Origin: Nocardia carnea
Lineage (GTDB): Bacteria; Actinomycetota; Actinomycetes; Mycobacteriales; Mycobacteriaceae
Length of the DNA: 64,000 nt
Reading direction: 5' to 3'
Assembly: GCF_029868855.1 (NCBI RefSeq)
Contig: NZ_JARWOV010000288.1
Coordinates: 1-64,000 of the forward strand
Part shown: piece by piece, positions 35,991-45,104 of the stretch
How positions within the stretch are numbered: position 1 is the stretch's first letter
How the letters are laid out: each line of letters begins with the position of its first letter
Notes under the pieces: generated by a model
Told to the model about the DNA's origin: nothing
Database searches by the model: none
Seen by the model: the letters and a program-made list of their open reading frames with translations, nothing else
Position numbers and translations under genes: made by a program

Positions 35991-37388
35991 ATGAATGATC
36001 GACCTGCGCGGCTCTTTCGCGGGCGGTCGCTACGCATGCTGCTGATCACGAGCACGATCGGCTGCCTGCTCCTGACCGGACAACACTGGGCCGCCGCCGA
36101 GGGGCGCGCCGAGCCGGTGGCACCGTCGGAACTGCAGGAACAGATCGATGATGTGATACCCGCGCCACCCATTCCACCGGCAGCCGCACCACCGCACGCC
36201 GATATCGCCCCCGAACTCGCGGCACTGTGGCATGCGGTGCAGTCCTCGCCGTCCGGCGATCCCATCTTCGATACGTGGCCGGAGCGGCTGGGTGATTCGA
36301 AACCCGGCGATATCCTCGAGCAGCGGGATGTGACGGCTACGGCGGCCGAGGTGATCACCGCGCCCGTCGGCCGCGCCCGGTTGCTGAAATACCGCTCGAC
36401 CTCCGCGAACGGCGAACCTTCCTACGGCACGGCGACAGTGGTCACCCCACCCACCGCATGGCCCGGTCCCGGAACCCGGCCGGTCCTGGTAGACGCCCGG
36501 CCGATCAACTCGCTGGGCAAGCGTTGCACTCCCGGTTACTCGCTGGCGCACGGACTCGGCGGCAACGTCAGCGGCAGCAGCGCCACCGATGCGTTCCCGC
36601 CGACCGCCTCCTGGGCTCTGGACCGGGGCTACGCCGTGCTGATCCCGGATCATGAAGGTCCCTGGATGGCCTACGCGGAACCCAATGTCGCCGGACAGGT
36701 CATACTCGACGGGATCCGCGCCGTACGGTCGCTGCCCGATGCCGAATTCGGCGACAGCCGTTTCGCCGTCGGCGGCTACTCCGGCGGCGGTATCGCCTCC
36801 TACGCGACGGCCATGCTGCTCGACGAATACGCCCCGGACCTGTCCGACGTCGTCGCCGGTGTGAGCACCGGTGGACTGGTCACGGACAATCGCGATATCG
36901 CCGACCGGTTCAACGGAAATTTCGCCTCCGGGGTCCTGCTGGTGGTCGTCCTCGCGATGGCGCGTGAACACCCCGAAATCCTCGGGCACCTGAACAACCT
37001 GGCGCAGTGGGCCGCGACCTCTCCCCTCAAGAACGCCTGCGGGGAGCTCGCCGGCCCGATGGGCGTGATCGGCATACCGATCGATGTCACCGCGAACGTC
37101 GCCGATCCGCTCGACAGCGATGTCGCCGAAAAGATCTTCGCGCGTACGGACCTGAGCGACCGCACCGCCGGGGCGCCGCTGTACATCTACCACGCGGCAC
37201 ACGACCTGTGGATCCCCATCGAAGGAGCGCGCGAACTCTACCGGCAGCAGTGCGCACGCGGTGTTCCCGCCGTGTTCCGCAGCGAACCCGGTGAACACGT
37301 GAGCGGGCTCGGCACCGGCTTCCCCGGTTCCTTCGCCTGGCTCGACGCCAGGCTGCGCGGAGAACCCGCTCCCGACGAATGCGGTTGA
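35991..37388 (+). CDS. Secretory lipase (LIP family), paralogue
   Basis: 465 residues. Signal peptide (MLLITSTIGCLLLTG region, cleavage likely after AAA), then the same LIP-family hydrolase as the divergent neighbour: GGYSGGGIASYA (Ser), HAAHDLWIP (Asp), GEHVSGLG (His), plus LLKYRSTSA and IPDHEGPWMAYAEPN. ATG 35991 has AAGGA 6 nt upstream; the open frame starts earlier at 35892 without a signal. Arose with 34368-35711 by inverted duplication. Ends in a GC hairpin. Confidence 0.88.
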   Translation: MNDRPARLFRGRSLRMLLITSTIGCLLLTGQHWAAAEGRAEPVAPSELQEQIDDVIPAPPIPPAAAPPHADIAPELAALWHAVQSSPSGDPIFDTWPERLGDSKPGDILEQRDVTATAAEVITAPVGRARLLKYRSTSANGEPSYGTATVVTPPTAWPGPGTRPVLVDARPINSLGKRCTPGYSLAHGLGGNVSGSSATDAFPPTASWALDRGYAVLIPDHEGPWMAYAEPNVAGQVILDGIRAVRSLPDAEFGDSRFAVGGYSGGGIASYATAMLLDEYAPDLSDVVAGVSTGGLVTDNRDIADRFNGNFASGVLLVVVLAMAREHPEILGHLNNLAQWAATSPLKNACGELAGPMGVIGIPIDVTANVADPLDSDVAEKIFARTDLSDRTAGAPLYIYHAAHDLWIPIEGARELYRQQCARGVPAVFRSEPGEHVSGLGTGFPGSFAWLDARLRGEPAPDECG

Positions 37389-37401
37389 TCGGTTGAACCG
37401 G

Positions 37402-37419
37402 GCCGCCCTTTCGGGCGGC
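37402..37419. terminator. Hairpin between lipase and unknown gene
   Basis: GCCGCCC-TTTC-GGGCGGC, 7-bp perfect stem and tetraloop, shortly after the lipase stop and downstream of the convergent gene at 37531. Confidence 0.6.
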
Positions 37420-37530
37420 TCTCAACGTCCGAGGACTTCTTCACCCGACCCGGCAATTTGTTCGCGACGACGCCGTACGGTCACGTTCGCTCGCGTGAAA
37501 GCTGTTGTGCTGTAGATGCACCTGGAACAT

Positions 37531-38670
37531 TCACCCGGGAAGTTGCTCAACATCCGAACCGGCGGCGGCTCGGGCAAGGACCGCTTGGAGTTCTTCCGGC
37601 GCGAGTTCGTCCATGACCTGCACGTCTGCGGGCAGAGACCAGAATGTGCGGTCCGAGCCGATGATGCGCCTGGCCCAGGGCGGGCCGACCACCAGCGTTC
37701 GGACTCCCTCGAAAAGGGGTACGTCGCGGGGATTCCCTTCGCCCCATACCCAGCACTCCTGCGCGACGTTACTCGGCTCTGCGACGTCGTATACGGCCGC
37801 ACGGAAGTCGTACAGGTTGAACGATCCCACGATGTGGTTGCGTGGACAGTCGTCCACGATGCCGCGCAGATGGTCGAAGAGCTCAGGAGGGTTGTGCTCC
37901 GTCGGGATGCCGCACCGGCCCAGAGCATCGGCCAGCAGGACATGGAGAGTGAAGTTGTCGGCGATGCCATCGACCTGGACGCGAAAACCCCGGCCCTCCA
38001 GCGGGCACAGGACCAACCACGTCTGGTCGAGCTCCACGCCGAGCAGAACATCCAGCCAGTGCGCACCGGCGTCGGCGACGGAACGGGTAGTGGCGACGAG
38101 TTCCCGATCGGCGATTGCCCGCCGGAGCGAATCCCGATCACGGGTCAGTGCCGCCACGGCAGGACGTACCCACTGGCCGAGCCAGTAGAGGCTCGTCGCG
38201 CCCGGCCGGTCGTCCGCCATCCCCGCCCGGAAAAGATCACGAGGGATGGGTCGGCCGTCCACACGCAGCGCGGCGTCGGCCATCGTCTCCCCGAGGTCTT
38301 CCCTGTCCTGCTCGTTGTCGCCGGCGACAGGCGGTTCGAGCTGGTCCAGGCACCGATCGGCGTAACGGCGAGCCGCCCGGAGCACGGGCACCAGCTTCGG
38401 CAGGAGTGCATCGACGAGCATGTGGGCAGATGCGCCGGCCTCGACCAGCGCGCCGGCGGTGATCGCCACATGGGCAACGCCGTCACCGTCTTCGACCCGG
38501 GAACGGGACAGCCGGCCGAGCAACACTGTGAAAGCCTCGTCCATATCGCCGTCCCGTGCGTCGAGAGCCGCATACATGGTGTCCTGGGCCGCGCGAACTC
38601 GCGCCGGCTCCCAATCGGTTCCATCGACGACCTGTATCAAGTCACGTGCCGCCGCTACGATATTGGCCAT
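37531..38670 (-). CDS. Conserved protein of unknown function
   Basis: 379 residues, soluble, Asp/Glu-rich, no signal peptide or membrane helix. The N-terminal third is helical (IVAAARDLIQVVDGTDW...); the rest is mixed with several Trp (TSLYWLGQWVRPAVAAL; ECWVWGEGN; GPPWARRIIG). I recognise no family or active site. It precedes, on the same strand as, a SUFU-domain gene 86 bp upstream, which suggests co-expression. Absent from the corresponding place in M. tuberculosis. Confidence 0.6.
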   Translation of the reverse strand: MANIVAAARDLIQVVDGTDWEPARVRAAQDTMYAALDARDGDMDEAFTVLLGRLSRSRVEDGDGVAHVAITAGALVEAGASAHMLVDALLPKLVPVLRAARRYADRCLDQLEPPVAGDNEQDREDLGETMADAALRVDGRPIPRDLFRAGMADDRPGATSLYWLGQWVRPAVAALTRDRDSLRRAIADRELVATTRSVADAGAHWLDVLLGVELDQTWLVLCPLEGRGFRVQVDGIADNFTLHVLLADALGRCGIPTEHNPPELFDHLRGIVDDCPRNHIVGSFNLYDFRAAVYDVAEPSNVAQECWVWGEGNPRDVPLFEGVRTLVVGPPWARRIIGSDRTFWSLPADVQVMDELAPEELQAVLARAAAGSDVEQLPG

Positions 38671-38756
38671 CTGTTCTCGTGTCGTCTGGGTTTTCCGCGA
38701 TACCGGGAGTATTGCCGGGTGCCGCCGGTCCCGCCTGTCAACTCGCCGAAATCGGT

Positions 38757-39377
38757 TCAGCCGGCGATCAGCGGTCCACGATCGATGTCGGTGACGTGGA
38801 GGGGAAGGTAACCGGCGAGATGGTTCAGTACCGCGGGACTGTTTCCGCCGCGGGCTGTTCGATATTCCTCCTCGGTGAGACCGACGATCTGAAGGAATCG
38901 CAGGATGCCGTGCGGCGTGGCCATTTCACCGAGTTCGGGGTCGATGGTGAAGGCCATGGCGCGGATCGCGCTGTCGGGCCGGTCGGCCGCCAGCGCACCA
39001 CTGGCCCGCATGGTGTGGCCGGGTTCGAACCGATTGCCGGAGTCGAACACGTAGCGCCCGAGCTTTTGCAGAAGTACGGCGGGCCACATAGGTGGCTGCG
39101 ACTCATCCGGCCGACGAACCAGTCGGAAGGTGAATTCGAATCCCCAGCCGGAGATCTCGGGATCGGGTGAACTCTTTTCATACAGTTCGGACATGCCGAA
39201 ACCGATGTAATGCCAATGTGGCAGCGGGCCGTCGTGCTGGTAGATGCTTATTCCGTCGAGCGGATCAGGTCCCCCCAGCGCCCAAGGCTGTTTCGTCCCG
39301 AGATGAAACGGCTCGGCATTCCCGTACAGCTGTCGAAGGCCCGCATCGATAGCGGCCCAGCCCGGTGCTTCACTCAC
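38757..39377 (-). CDS. Suppressor-of-fused (SUFU) domain protein
   Basis: 206 residues, nearly all SUFU-like domain: HWHYIGFGMSELYEK, GWGFEFTFRLVRR and the Trp/Pro-rich core are typical of bacterial SUFU proteins. Bacterial members are commonly predicted to be immunity proteins of polymorphic toxin systems, but no toxin gene is seen next to it. GTG 39377 follows TACTGT with 7-nt spacing (near-leaderless). Confidence 0.8.
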   Translation of the reverse strand: MSEAPGWAAIDAGLRQLYGNAEPFHLGTKQPWALGGPDPLDGISIYQHDGPLPHWHYIGFGMSELYEKSSPDPEISGWGFEFTFRLVRRPDESQPPMWPAVLLQKLGRYVFDSGNRFEPGHTMRASGALAADRPDSAIRAMAFTIDPELGEMATPHGILRFLQIVGLTEEEYRTARGGNSPAVLNHLAGYLPLHVTDIDRGPLIAG

Positions 39378-39384
39378 CCGACGA

Positions 39385-39390
39385 ACAGTA
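39385..39390 (-). promoter_or_regulatory. -10 hexamer of the SUFU gene
   Basis: TACTGT on the minus strand, 7 nt before GTG 39377. Confidence 0.45.
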
Positions 39391-39529
39391 GTTGCGATTC
39401 GTGATCGACCACCCGCCGAAACGACTCAAACACTTGTAAGGTCTGGCTGCGCCGGCCGGTGAACCGATCACGGGATTCGGGCGAGCGGCGGTTCGGGCCG
39501 GTTTCGCACGGTTGTGGAAGGCTGGAGGT

Positions 39530-41578
39530 ATGAACCGTCTGGCCGGTGCGACCTCGCCCTATCTGCGTCAGCATGCCGACAACCCCGTCGACTGGCGGGA
39601 ATGGGGTTCCGAAGCGCTGGCGGAGGCTGCTGCCCGAGACGTGCCGATTCTCCTGTCGATCGGGTACGCGTCCTGCCACTGGTGCCATGTGATGGCGCAC
39701 GAATCGTTCGAGGACGAGCGCACGGCGGCGCAGATGAACGCGGAGTTCGTCTGTATCAAGGTCGACCGGGAGGAACGTCCCGACCTCGACGCGGTGTACA
39801 TGAACGCCACCGTCGCCATGACCGGTCAGGGCGGGTGGCCGATGACCTGTTTCCTGACCCCGGCGGGCGAGCCGTTCTACTGTGGGACGTACTACCCGAA
39901 GGTGCCGCGCGGCGGGATGCCGTCGTTCACGCAGCTGCTCACCGCCATCACCGATACCTGGCGCAACCGGCGCGCCGACGTCGATACCGCGGCCGACCAG
40001 GTGGCCGATGCGCTGCGCGCGCAGGCGAGCGGGCTCCCGGAGAGCGAATTCCGGATAACCCCGGAACTACTGGATCATGCCGTCGCGGCGGCGGTCCGCG
40101 ATTTCGACGAGGTGCACGGCGGTTTCGGCGGCGCCCCGAAATTTCCGCCGGCCGCGCTGTTGGAAGGGCTGCTGCGCAGCTGGGAACGCACCGGCGATCC
40201 CGAAGTGCGCGAGGTGGTGGACCGTACCGCCGAGGCCATGGCCCGCGGCGGTATCTACGACCAGTTGCGTGGCGGGTTCGCCCGCTATTCGGTGGACGCC
40301 GCGTGGGTGGTCCCGCATTTCGAGAAAATGCTCTACGACAACGCGCAGCTGCTGCGGTTCTACGCGCATCTGGCCCGGCGTACGCCGGACGATCCGCTGC
40401 CCCGGCGGATCACCGAGGAACTGGTCGGCTTCCTGTTCGACGATCTGTCGACCGCGAACGGTTTCGCCTCGGGCCTCGACGCCGACACCCAGGTCGAACC
40501 GGGCGCGCCCGGGATCGAGGGCGCCACCTACGTGTGGAACCCCGCCGAACTGGCCGGCGAACTCGGCCCGGTCGACGGGGCCTGGGCGGGCGAGGTTTTC
40601 GGGGTCACCACGGCCGGCAACTTCGAGCAGGGTAGCTCGGTACTCACCCGTCTCCACGACCCCGAGGACACCGAACGATTCGAGCGGGTACGCACCGCCT
40701 TGCGGGCCGCCCGGGACCGCCGCCCGCAACCCGAGCGCGACGACAAGATGGTCACCGCCTGGAACTGTATGGCGATCACCGCGCTGTGCGAGGCGGCCCA
40801 CGCACTCGACCGGCGCGACTGGTTCGACGCCGCCTACGAGTTGTCCAGGGTGATACTCGATATCCACGTGGTCGGCGACCGCGTGCTGCGCGCCTCGCTG
40901 GGCGGAGTCGCCGGAACCTCGGCCGGTGTGCTCGAGGACTATGCGTGGCTGGCGACCGCGCTGCTGGCATTGCACCAGTACTCCGGGTCGGCCGGATGGC
41001 TGCCCGATATCCAGCGGATCCTGGATTCGGCGATCACCCATTTCGCCGACCCGGACGAACCCGGTAGCTGGTTCGATACCGCCGATGATGCGGAAACGTT
41101 GATCGCGCGACCTCGTGACCCGATCGACGGCGCCACCCCGGCTGGTGCGTCCGTGCTGGCCGAGGCGCTGCTGACGGCCTCCGCCGTGGTGGAACCCGAG
41201 CACGCCGGCCGCTATCGCGAACTGGCCGATCAGACGCTGGCCCGAGGTGCGGTGGTGCTCGCCAAGGCGCCGCGTTCGGCCGGGCAGTGGCTCACGGTCG
41301 CCGAGGCCGCGCTACAGGGCCCCTTGCAGATCGCGATTTCCACCACCGGCTACGTGCCGGTGGGTGATGTGGAGTTGCTGGAGGTCACGCGTACCCACGC
41401 GCCCGGCGGCGCGATCGTCGTGCGGGCGACCGCGGATACCGTCCCGCTGCTCGCCGATCGCCCCGCGATCGAGGGCACCGCCGCGGCCTACGTGTGCCGC
41501 GGAACAGTCTGCGATCTCCCGGTGACCACACCGGATGATTTACGTGCTGCCCTGACCAGGGAGTCCGCATCGGGGTGA
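39530..41578 (+). CDS. Thioredoxin-domain protein, YyaL/DUF255 family
   Basis: 682 residues, the size of Rv1084. An N-terminal thioredoxin-like domain of the spermatogenesis-associated-20/YyaL type (about 1-160) begins NRLAGATSPYLRQHADNPVDW and has the redox motif CHWC (SCHWCHVM). The C-terminal part is an (alpha/alpha)6 glycosidase/epimerase-like toroid (GGIYDQLRGGFARYSVD; WVVPHFEKMLYDNAQL). Enzymatic role not established. ATG 39530 has GGAAGG 8 nt upstream. Confidence 0.9.
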   Translation: MNRLAGATSPYLRQHADNPVDWREWGSEALAEAAARDVPILLSIGYASCHWCHVMAHESFEDERTAAQMNAEFVCIKVDREERPDLDAVYMNATVAMTGQGGWPMTCFLTPAGEPFYCGTYYPKVPRGGMPSFTQLLTAITDTWRNRRADVDTAADQVADALRAQASGLPESEFRITPELLDHAVAAAVRDFDEVHGGFGGAPKFPPAALLEGLLRSWERTGDPEVREVVDRTAEAMARGGIYDQLRGGFARYSVDAAWVVPHFEKMLYDNAQLLRFYAHLARRTPDDPLPRRITEELVGFLFDDLSTANGFASGLDADTQVEPGAPGIEGATYVWNPAELAGELGPVDGAWAGEVFGVTTAGNFEQGSSVLTRLHDPEDTERFERVRTALRAARDRRPQPERDDKMVTAWNCMAITALCEAAHALDRRDWFDAAYELSRVILDIHVVGDRVLRASLGGVAGTSAGVLEDYAWLATALLALHQYSGSAGWLPDIQRILDSAITHFADPDEPGSWFDTADDAETLIARPRDPIDGATPAGASVLAEALLTASAVVEPEHAGRYRELADQTLARGAVVLAKAPRSAGQWLTVAEAALQGPLQIAISTTGYVPVGDVELLEVTRTHAPGGAIVVRATADTVPLLADRPAIEGTAAAYVCRGTVCDLPVTTPDDLRAALTRESASG

Positions 41579-41619
41579 GGCGCGGTGAAACGATGAGGAG
41601 CCGCCCGGGTGCCGATTTC

Positions 41620-43146
41620 CTACGCTGTCGGCCCGGGTTCCCAGTCGGTCCACGACGACGTGGGCTCGCTGATCCCGCGTAGCGCTACGGCGCCGTACTT
41701 CACCCAGTTCGCCCGCTCGTCCGCCGCGGCCGCGTCGACAACGCTCTGCGACACCAGGATGCGCCGCGGGACCTCCTTGGCACGGGTGGTGAGCCGGGCG
41801 GCGGCATTCACCGCATCGCCGATCACGGTGTACTCGCGCCGGGTGTCGGTCCCGAGATCGCCGGCGAACACCCGGCCCCGGGCCACCCCGATACCGATAT
41901 CCAGCTCCCCGGCCGCCGCGATCTCGTCCCGGATCCGGCGGGCCGCGCGCAGTGCGGGGGTCGCATTGTCCGCCAGGGCGATCGGCGCGCCGAATATACA
42001 CAGCGCCGCGTCGCCTTCGAACTTGTTGACCAGGCCGTCGTTGTCCTCGGTGGCCGCGACCACGGTCGCCATCAGCCGGTTGAGTTTGGCGACGAATTCC
42101 TGCGGCGGCAGTCCGGTGGATATCGCCACCGACCCGGTGACATCCACGAACAGGGCCGTCACTTCCCGCACATCACCGGTCAGGTCGACCCCGCCCGCGA
42201 GGGCGCGTTCGGCGACCTCCTCGCCGACATGCCGGCCGAACACATCGCGCAGCCGTAGCCGCTCCCGCAGATTCGCCGACATCTCGTTCACCGAATGTTC
42301 CAGCCGGCCGATCTCGCTGGCACTGCCCACCGGTACTCGCACGTCCAGATCGCCCCGGGTGATCCGGTCCACCGCGATCCGCAGGGTGCGTAACGGGGTG
42401 GCCACTGCCCGGGCCAGAGCCCAGGTGGCCGCCGCCCCGACCACCAGACTGATCGCCGCGAGATAGATTCCGGTGCGGATCCGGTGCTCCTGGGTGGCGG
42501 CCGGATCGGCCAGCACCACGATCAACGCGCTCAGCGGCATCGCACCGGATACCGCCCAGGCCAGCCCGACCCGCACGAACACCGAGGAACTCCAGTGCAT
42601 GGTCGCGCCGAGGACACCGGCGACGATCGGCACCACGGGCCGGATCACCCGGTCGACGACGAGATAGGTCAGACCGGCCGATTCCAGGCCGCCGATGGTG
42701 AACATGGCGAGCAGGACGACGAAATCGTTCTCCGCGGTGAGCCGGGCCAGCAGCCCCGCCGAGATCACCACCCCCGGTGTCCACATGGCGATCGCCCGGA
42801 GAGATACCGCGATGGGCAGGTGGAGCAGGCGGCGCGCCTCGTTCGGGGTCGGTTTGCGGGACTGGTCGAGCCAGCCGAAGTAAGCCATCCGGTCGCGGAC
42901 GGCCAAACCGATCCCCGCCAGGATCGCCAGCGCCGGATAGACGGTGACGGCGGCGAGCGCGCCCAATTGATCGGCGCCGACCCGGCTCGGGAATCCGATG
43001 AGCCAGAGTTCGGTGACGATCACGGCCAGACCGGCGAAATGCGCGGCGATCACCATCAGCGACAGGCCCCAGCGGGCACGGACGCTCCACAGCATCAGCC
43101 GGGAGATCGCGCCGGGCCGGCGCCGGACCGTACCGCCGTCGCTCAT
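41620..43146 (-). CDS. Class III adenylate/guanylate cyclase, membrane-bound
   Basis: 508 residues. About six membrane helices (30-235), a HAMP domain (about 245-300; ATPLRTLRIAVDRITRGDL) and a class III cyclase domain (about 320-500), the layout of M. tuberculosis Rv1318c-Rv1320c and Rv3645. Metal Asp in ALFVDVTGS and FEGDAAL, substrate-specifying Lys in NKFEGD, and transition-state Asn/Arg in GDAVNAAARL are present, so it should be active, most likely making cAMP. Converges on the thioredoxin-domain gene; inserted relative to the mycobacterial order. Confidence 0.9.
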   Translation of the reverse strand: MSDGGTVRRRPGAISRLMLWSVRARWGLSLMVIAAHFAGLAVIVTELWLIGFPSRVGADQLGALAAVTVYPALAILAGIGLAVRDRMAYFGWLDQSRKPTPNEARRLLHLPIAVSLRAIAMWTPGVVISAGLLARLTAENDFVVLLAMFTIGGLESAGLTYLVVDRVIRPVVPIVAGVLGATMHWSSSVFVRVGLAWAVSGAMPLSALIVVLADPAATQEHRIRTGIYLAAISLVVGAAATWALARAVATPLRTLRIAVDRITRGDLDVRVPVGSASEIGRLEHSVNEMSANLRERLRLRDVFGRHVGEEVAERALAGGVDLTGDVREVTALFVDVTGSVAISTGLPPQEFVAKLNRLMATVVAATEDNDGLVNKFEGDAALCIFGAPIALADNATPALRAARRIRDEIAAAGELDIGIGVARGRVFAGDLGTDTRREYTVIGDAVNAAARLTTRAKEVPRRILVSQSVVDAAAADERANWVKYGAVALRGISEPTSSWTDWEPGPTA

Positions 43147-43278
43147 CGCCGGACTACCCGCGGCGGCCGCGGTCGCCGGAGCGGCCGGTATCGAAGGACA
43201 CGAGTCAGCAGCCTAATCGACACAGCTGGGCATATGCCCACTATCGGCATGCGATCCGGCCCATTGTGCGGCGGCCGG

Positions 43279-44085
43279 TCAATCCAGCAGAACCAGCCAG
43301 ATCGCCACGTAATGGCACAGTGCGGCGAACACGGTGGCGGCGTGGAAGAACTCGTGGTGGCCGAAGGTGGTGGGCCACGGGTTCGGCCATTTGGTCGCGT
43401 AGAGCACCGCGCCGATGCTGTAGGCCAAACCGCCGGCCACGAGCAGCAGCACCGCCACCGGACCCACCGATCGGTAGAGTTCCCCGCCCACCGGCACGAC
43501 CGCCCAGCCGAGCAGCAGGTACAGGGGCACTCCTACCCAGGGCGGGGCATGCGGCCACAGCATCTTCAGCGCGACCCCGGCCAGGGCCCCGGCCCACACC
43601 ACCGCCAGCAAGATCCGGCCGGTCGAGGCAGGCAGCCCGAGCAGAGCGAACGGGGTGTAGGTACCGGCGATGAAGAGAAAGATCATCGAATGATCGGCGC
43701 GTTTCATCCGGACCCGGGCCCGCACAGTGGTCCAGGTGATCCGGTGGTAGGTGGCACTTATCCCGAACAGTGCGCAGATCGTGAGCCCGTAGACAGCGGT
43801 CGCGACGACAGCGGTGGTCGATACGGTCGTGGCGGCGGCGACCAGAGCGATCACCGCGACGGCTGCGATCCCGGTGGCCCAGGTGTGGATCCAGCCACGC
43901 ATCCGGGGTTTGACAAGCGCGACCAGGGATTCGGCGGGGTTGGGTACCGGATCGTCGTCATCGGGGCTTCGCGCGGTGTCGAGGCCGGGAGCACGGCTCT
44001 CGCCGGCGCGGGTATACCGCCGCCGGTTGCCGGGATCTTCCGGCGGCTCGCCGGTGCCGGATCTCGGGTCTGCCGGGTCGAACAC
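43279..44085 (-). CDS. Hemolysin III family / PAQR-like membrane protein
   Basis: 268 residues, seven predicted membrane helices with the conserved YHRITWTT (His), MKRADHSMIFLFIAGTYTPF and GHHEFFHAATVFAALCHY motifs; the His and Asp residues form the metal site of this hydrolase-like superfamily. Equivalent to Rv1085c. An unusually long disordered N-terminus (about 55 residues) precedes helix 1. GTG 44085 has AGGAGG 4 nt upstream. Confidence 0.9.
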   Translation of the reverse strand: MFDPADPRSGTGEPPEDPGNRRRYTRAGESRAPGLDTARSPDDDDPVPNPAESLVALVKPRMRGWIHTWATGIAAVAVIALVAAATTVSTTAVVATAVYGLTICALFGISATYHRITWTTVRARVRMKRADHSMIFLFIAGTYTPFALLGLPASTGRILLAVVWAGALAGVALKMLWPHAPPWVGVPLYLLLGWAVVPVGGELYRSVGPVAVLLLVAGGLAYSIGAVLYATKWPNPWPTTFGHHEFFHAATVFAALCHYVAIWLVLLD

Positions 44086-44304
44086 GGAACCTCCTGAGCG
44101 GCTGGGCGTGGCGGCGACGGCTCGGACTGTCCGGGTGACCCGGATGATTCGCCGTTACGGCCCACCGGTCAATCCTTGACTCGCCAGTAACCTACGGCAG
44201 CGTAAGTTGCTTCGATCGTTACTGTACCGGGTTCGCCGCGAACACGGGCCACTGTGTCCTACCCCACGTTCGGCGGCGAATGCGGATGAAACCCGGGAAA
44301 GGCG

Positions 44305-44310
44305 TACTGT
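44305..44310 (+). promoter_or_regulatory. -10 hexamer of the cis-prenyltransferase gene
   Basis: TACTGT, 8 nt before GTG 44319; predicts a leader of 1-2 nt. Confidence 0.4.
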
Positions 44311-44318
44311 AGGTCGTC

Positions 44319-45098
44319 GTGGAATTTCCGAGTCGGCTGCGGGGCTTTCCCTATCGCATCTACGAGGCCCGTCTGGCCAAGAAGCTTGCGGATAAACAGC
44401 ATCCGCGCCACGTCGCCGTGGTGTGCGACGGCAACCGCCGCTGGGCCCGGGAGAACGGGTTCACCGATATCACCCACGGGCACCGGGTCGGGGCTCTCAA
44501 GGTCGCCGAACTGGTCAGCTGGTGTGAGGCCGAGGGGATCGAGCTGGTCACCGTCTACCTGCTCTCCACCGAGAACCTGCGCCGCGGACAAGAAGAACTG
44601 GAAACACTGTTCGAAGTGATCACCGATGTGGTCGAGGAACTGGCCGCCCCCGAGCAGAACTGGCGAGTGCGAATCGTCGGCTCCCTCGACGGACTGCCCG
44701 ATCTGGTCGCCAAACGGATGCGCACCGCCACCGAACGCACCCGCGAACGCACCGGCACCCACGTCAACGTCGCCATCGGCTACGGCGGCCGCCAAGAGAT
44801 CGCCGATGCGGTACGTCAGCTGGTCCGCCAGGAGATCGCTGCCGGGGAAACCGGGGAGGACCTGGTCCAGTCGATCACGGTCAACGCCATCGGTCAGCAC
44901 CTCTACACCTCCGGGCAACCCGACCCGGATCTGGTGATCCGCACCTCCGGCGAACAGCGCCTCTCCGGTTTCCTGCTCTGGCAGAGCGCCTACTCCGAAA
45001 TCTGGTTCACCGAGGTCTACTGGCCCGAATTCCGCCGCGTGGATTTCCTGCGTGCCCTCCGTGATTACGCCGCCCGCCACCGCCGTTATGGAACCTGA
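44319..45098 (+). CDS. Cis-prenyltransferase, (Z)-farnesyl diphosphate synthase type
   Basis: 259 residues, UPP synthase superfamily, syntenic with Rv1086, which makes the short-chain (omega,E,Z)-FPP used for decaprenyl phosphate, the lipid carrier of mycolyl-arabinogalactan and peptidoglycan synthesis. Catalytic Asp37 in VVCDGNRRWA, and the C-terminal RTSGEQRLSGFLLWQ and YSEIWF substrate motifs are intact. Chain length (FPP or longer) cannot be read with certainty from sequence. Converges on coaA with 6 bp between. Confidence 0.9.
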   Translation: MEFPSRLRGFPYRIYEARLAKKLADKQHPRHVAVVCDGNRRWARENGFTDITHGHRVGALKVAELVSWCEAEGIELVTVYLLSTENLRRGQEELETLFEVITDVVEELAAPEQNWRVRIVGSLDGLPDLVAKRMRTATERTRERTGTHVNVAIGYGGRQEIADAVRQLVRQEIAAGETGEDLVQSITVNAIGQHLYTSGQPDPDLVIRTSGEQRLSGFLLWQSAYSEIWFTEVYWPEFRRVDFLRALRDYAARHRRYGT

Positions 45099-45104
45099 GG
45101 CGAG

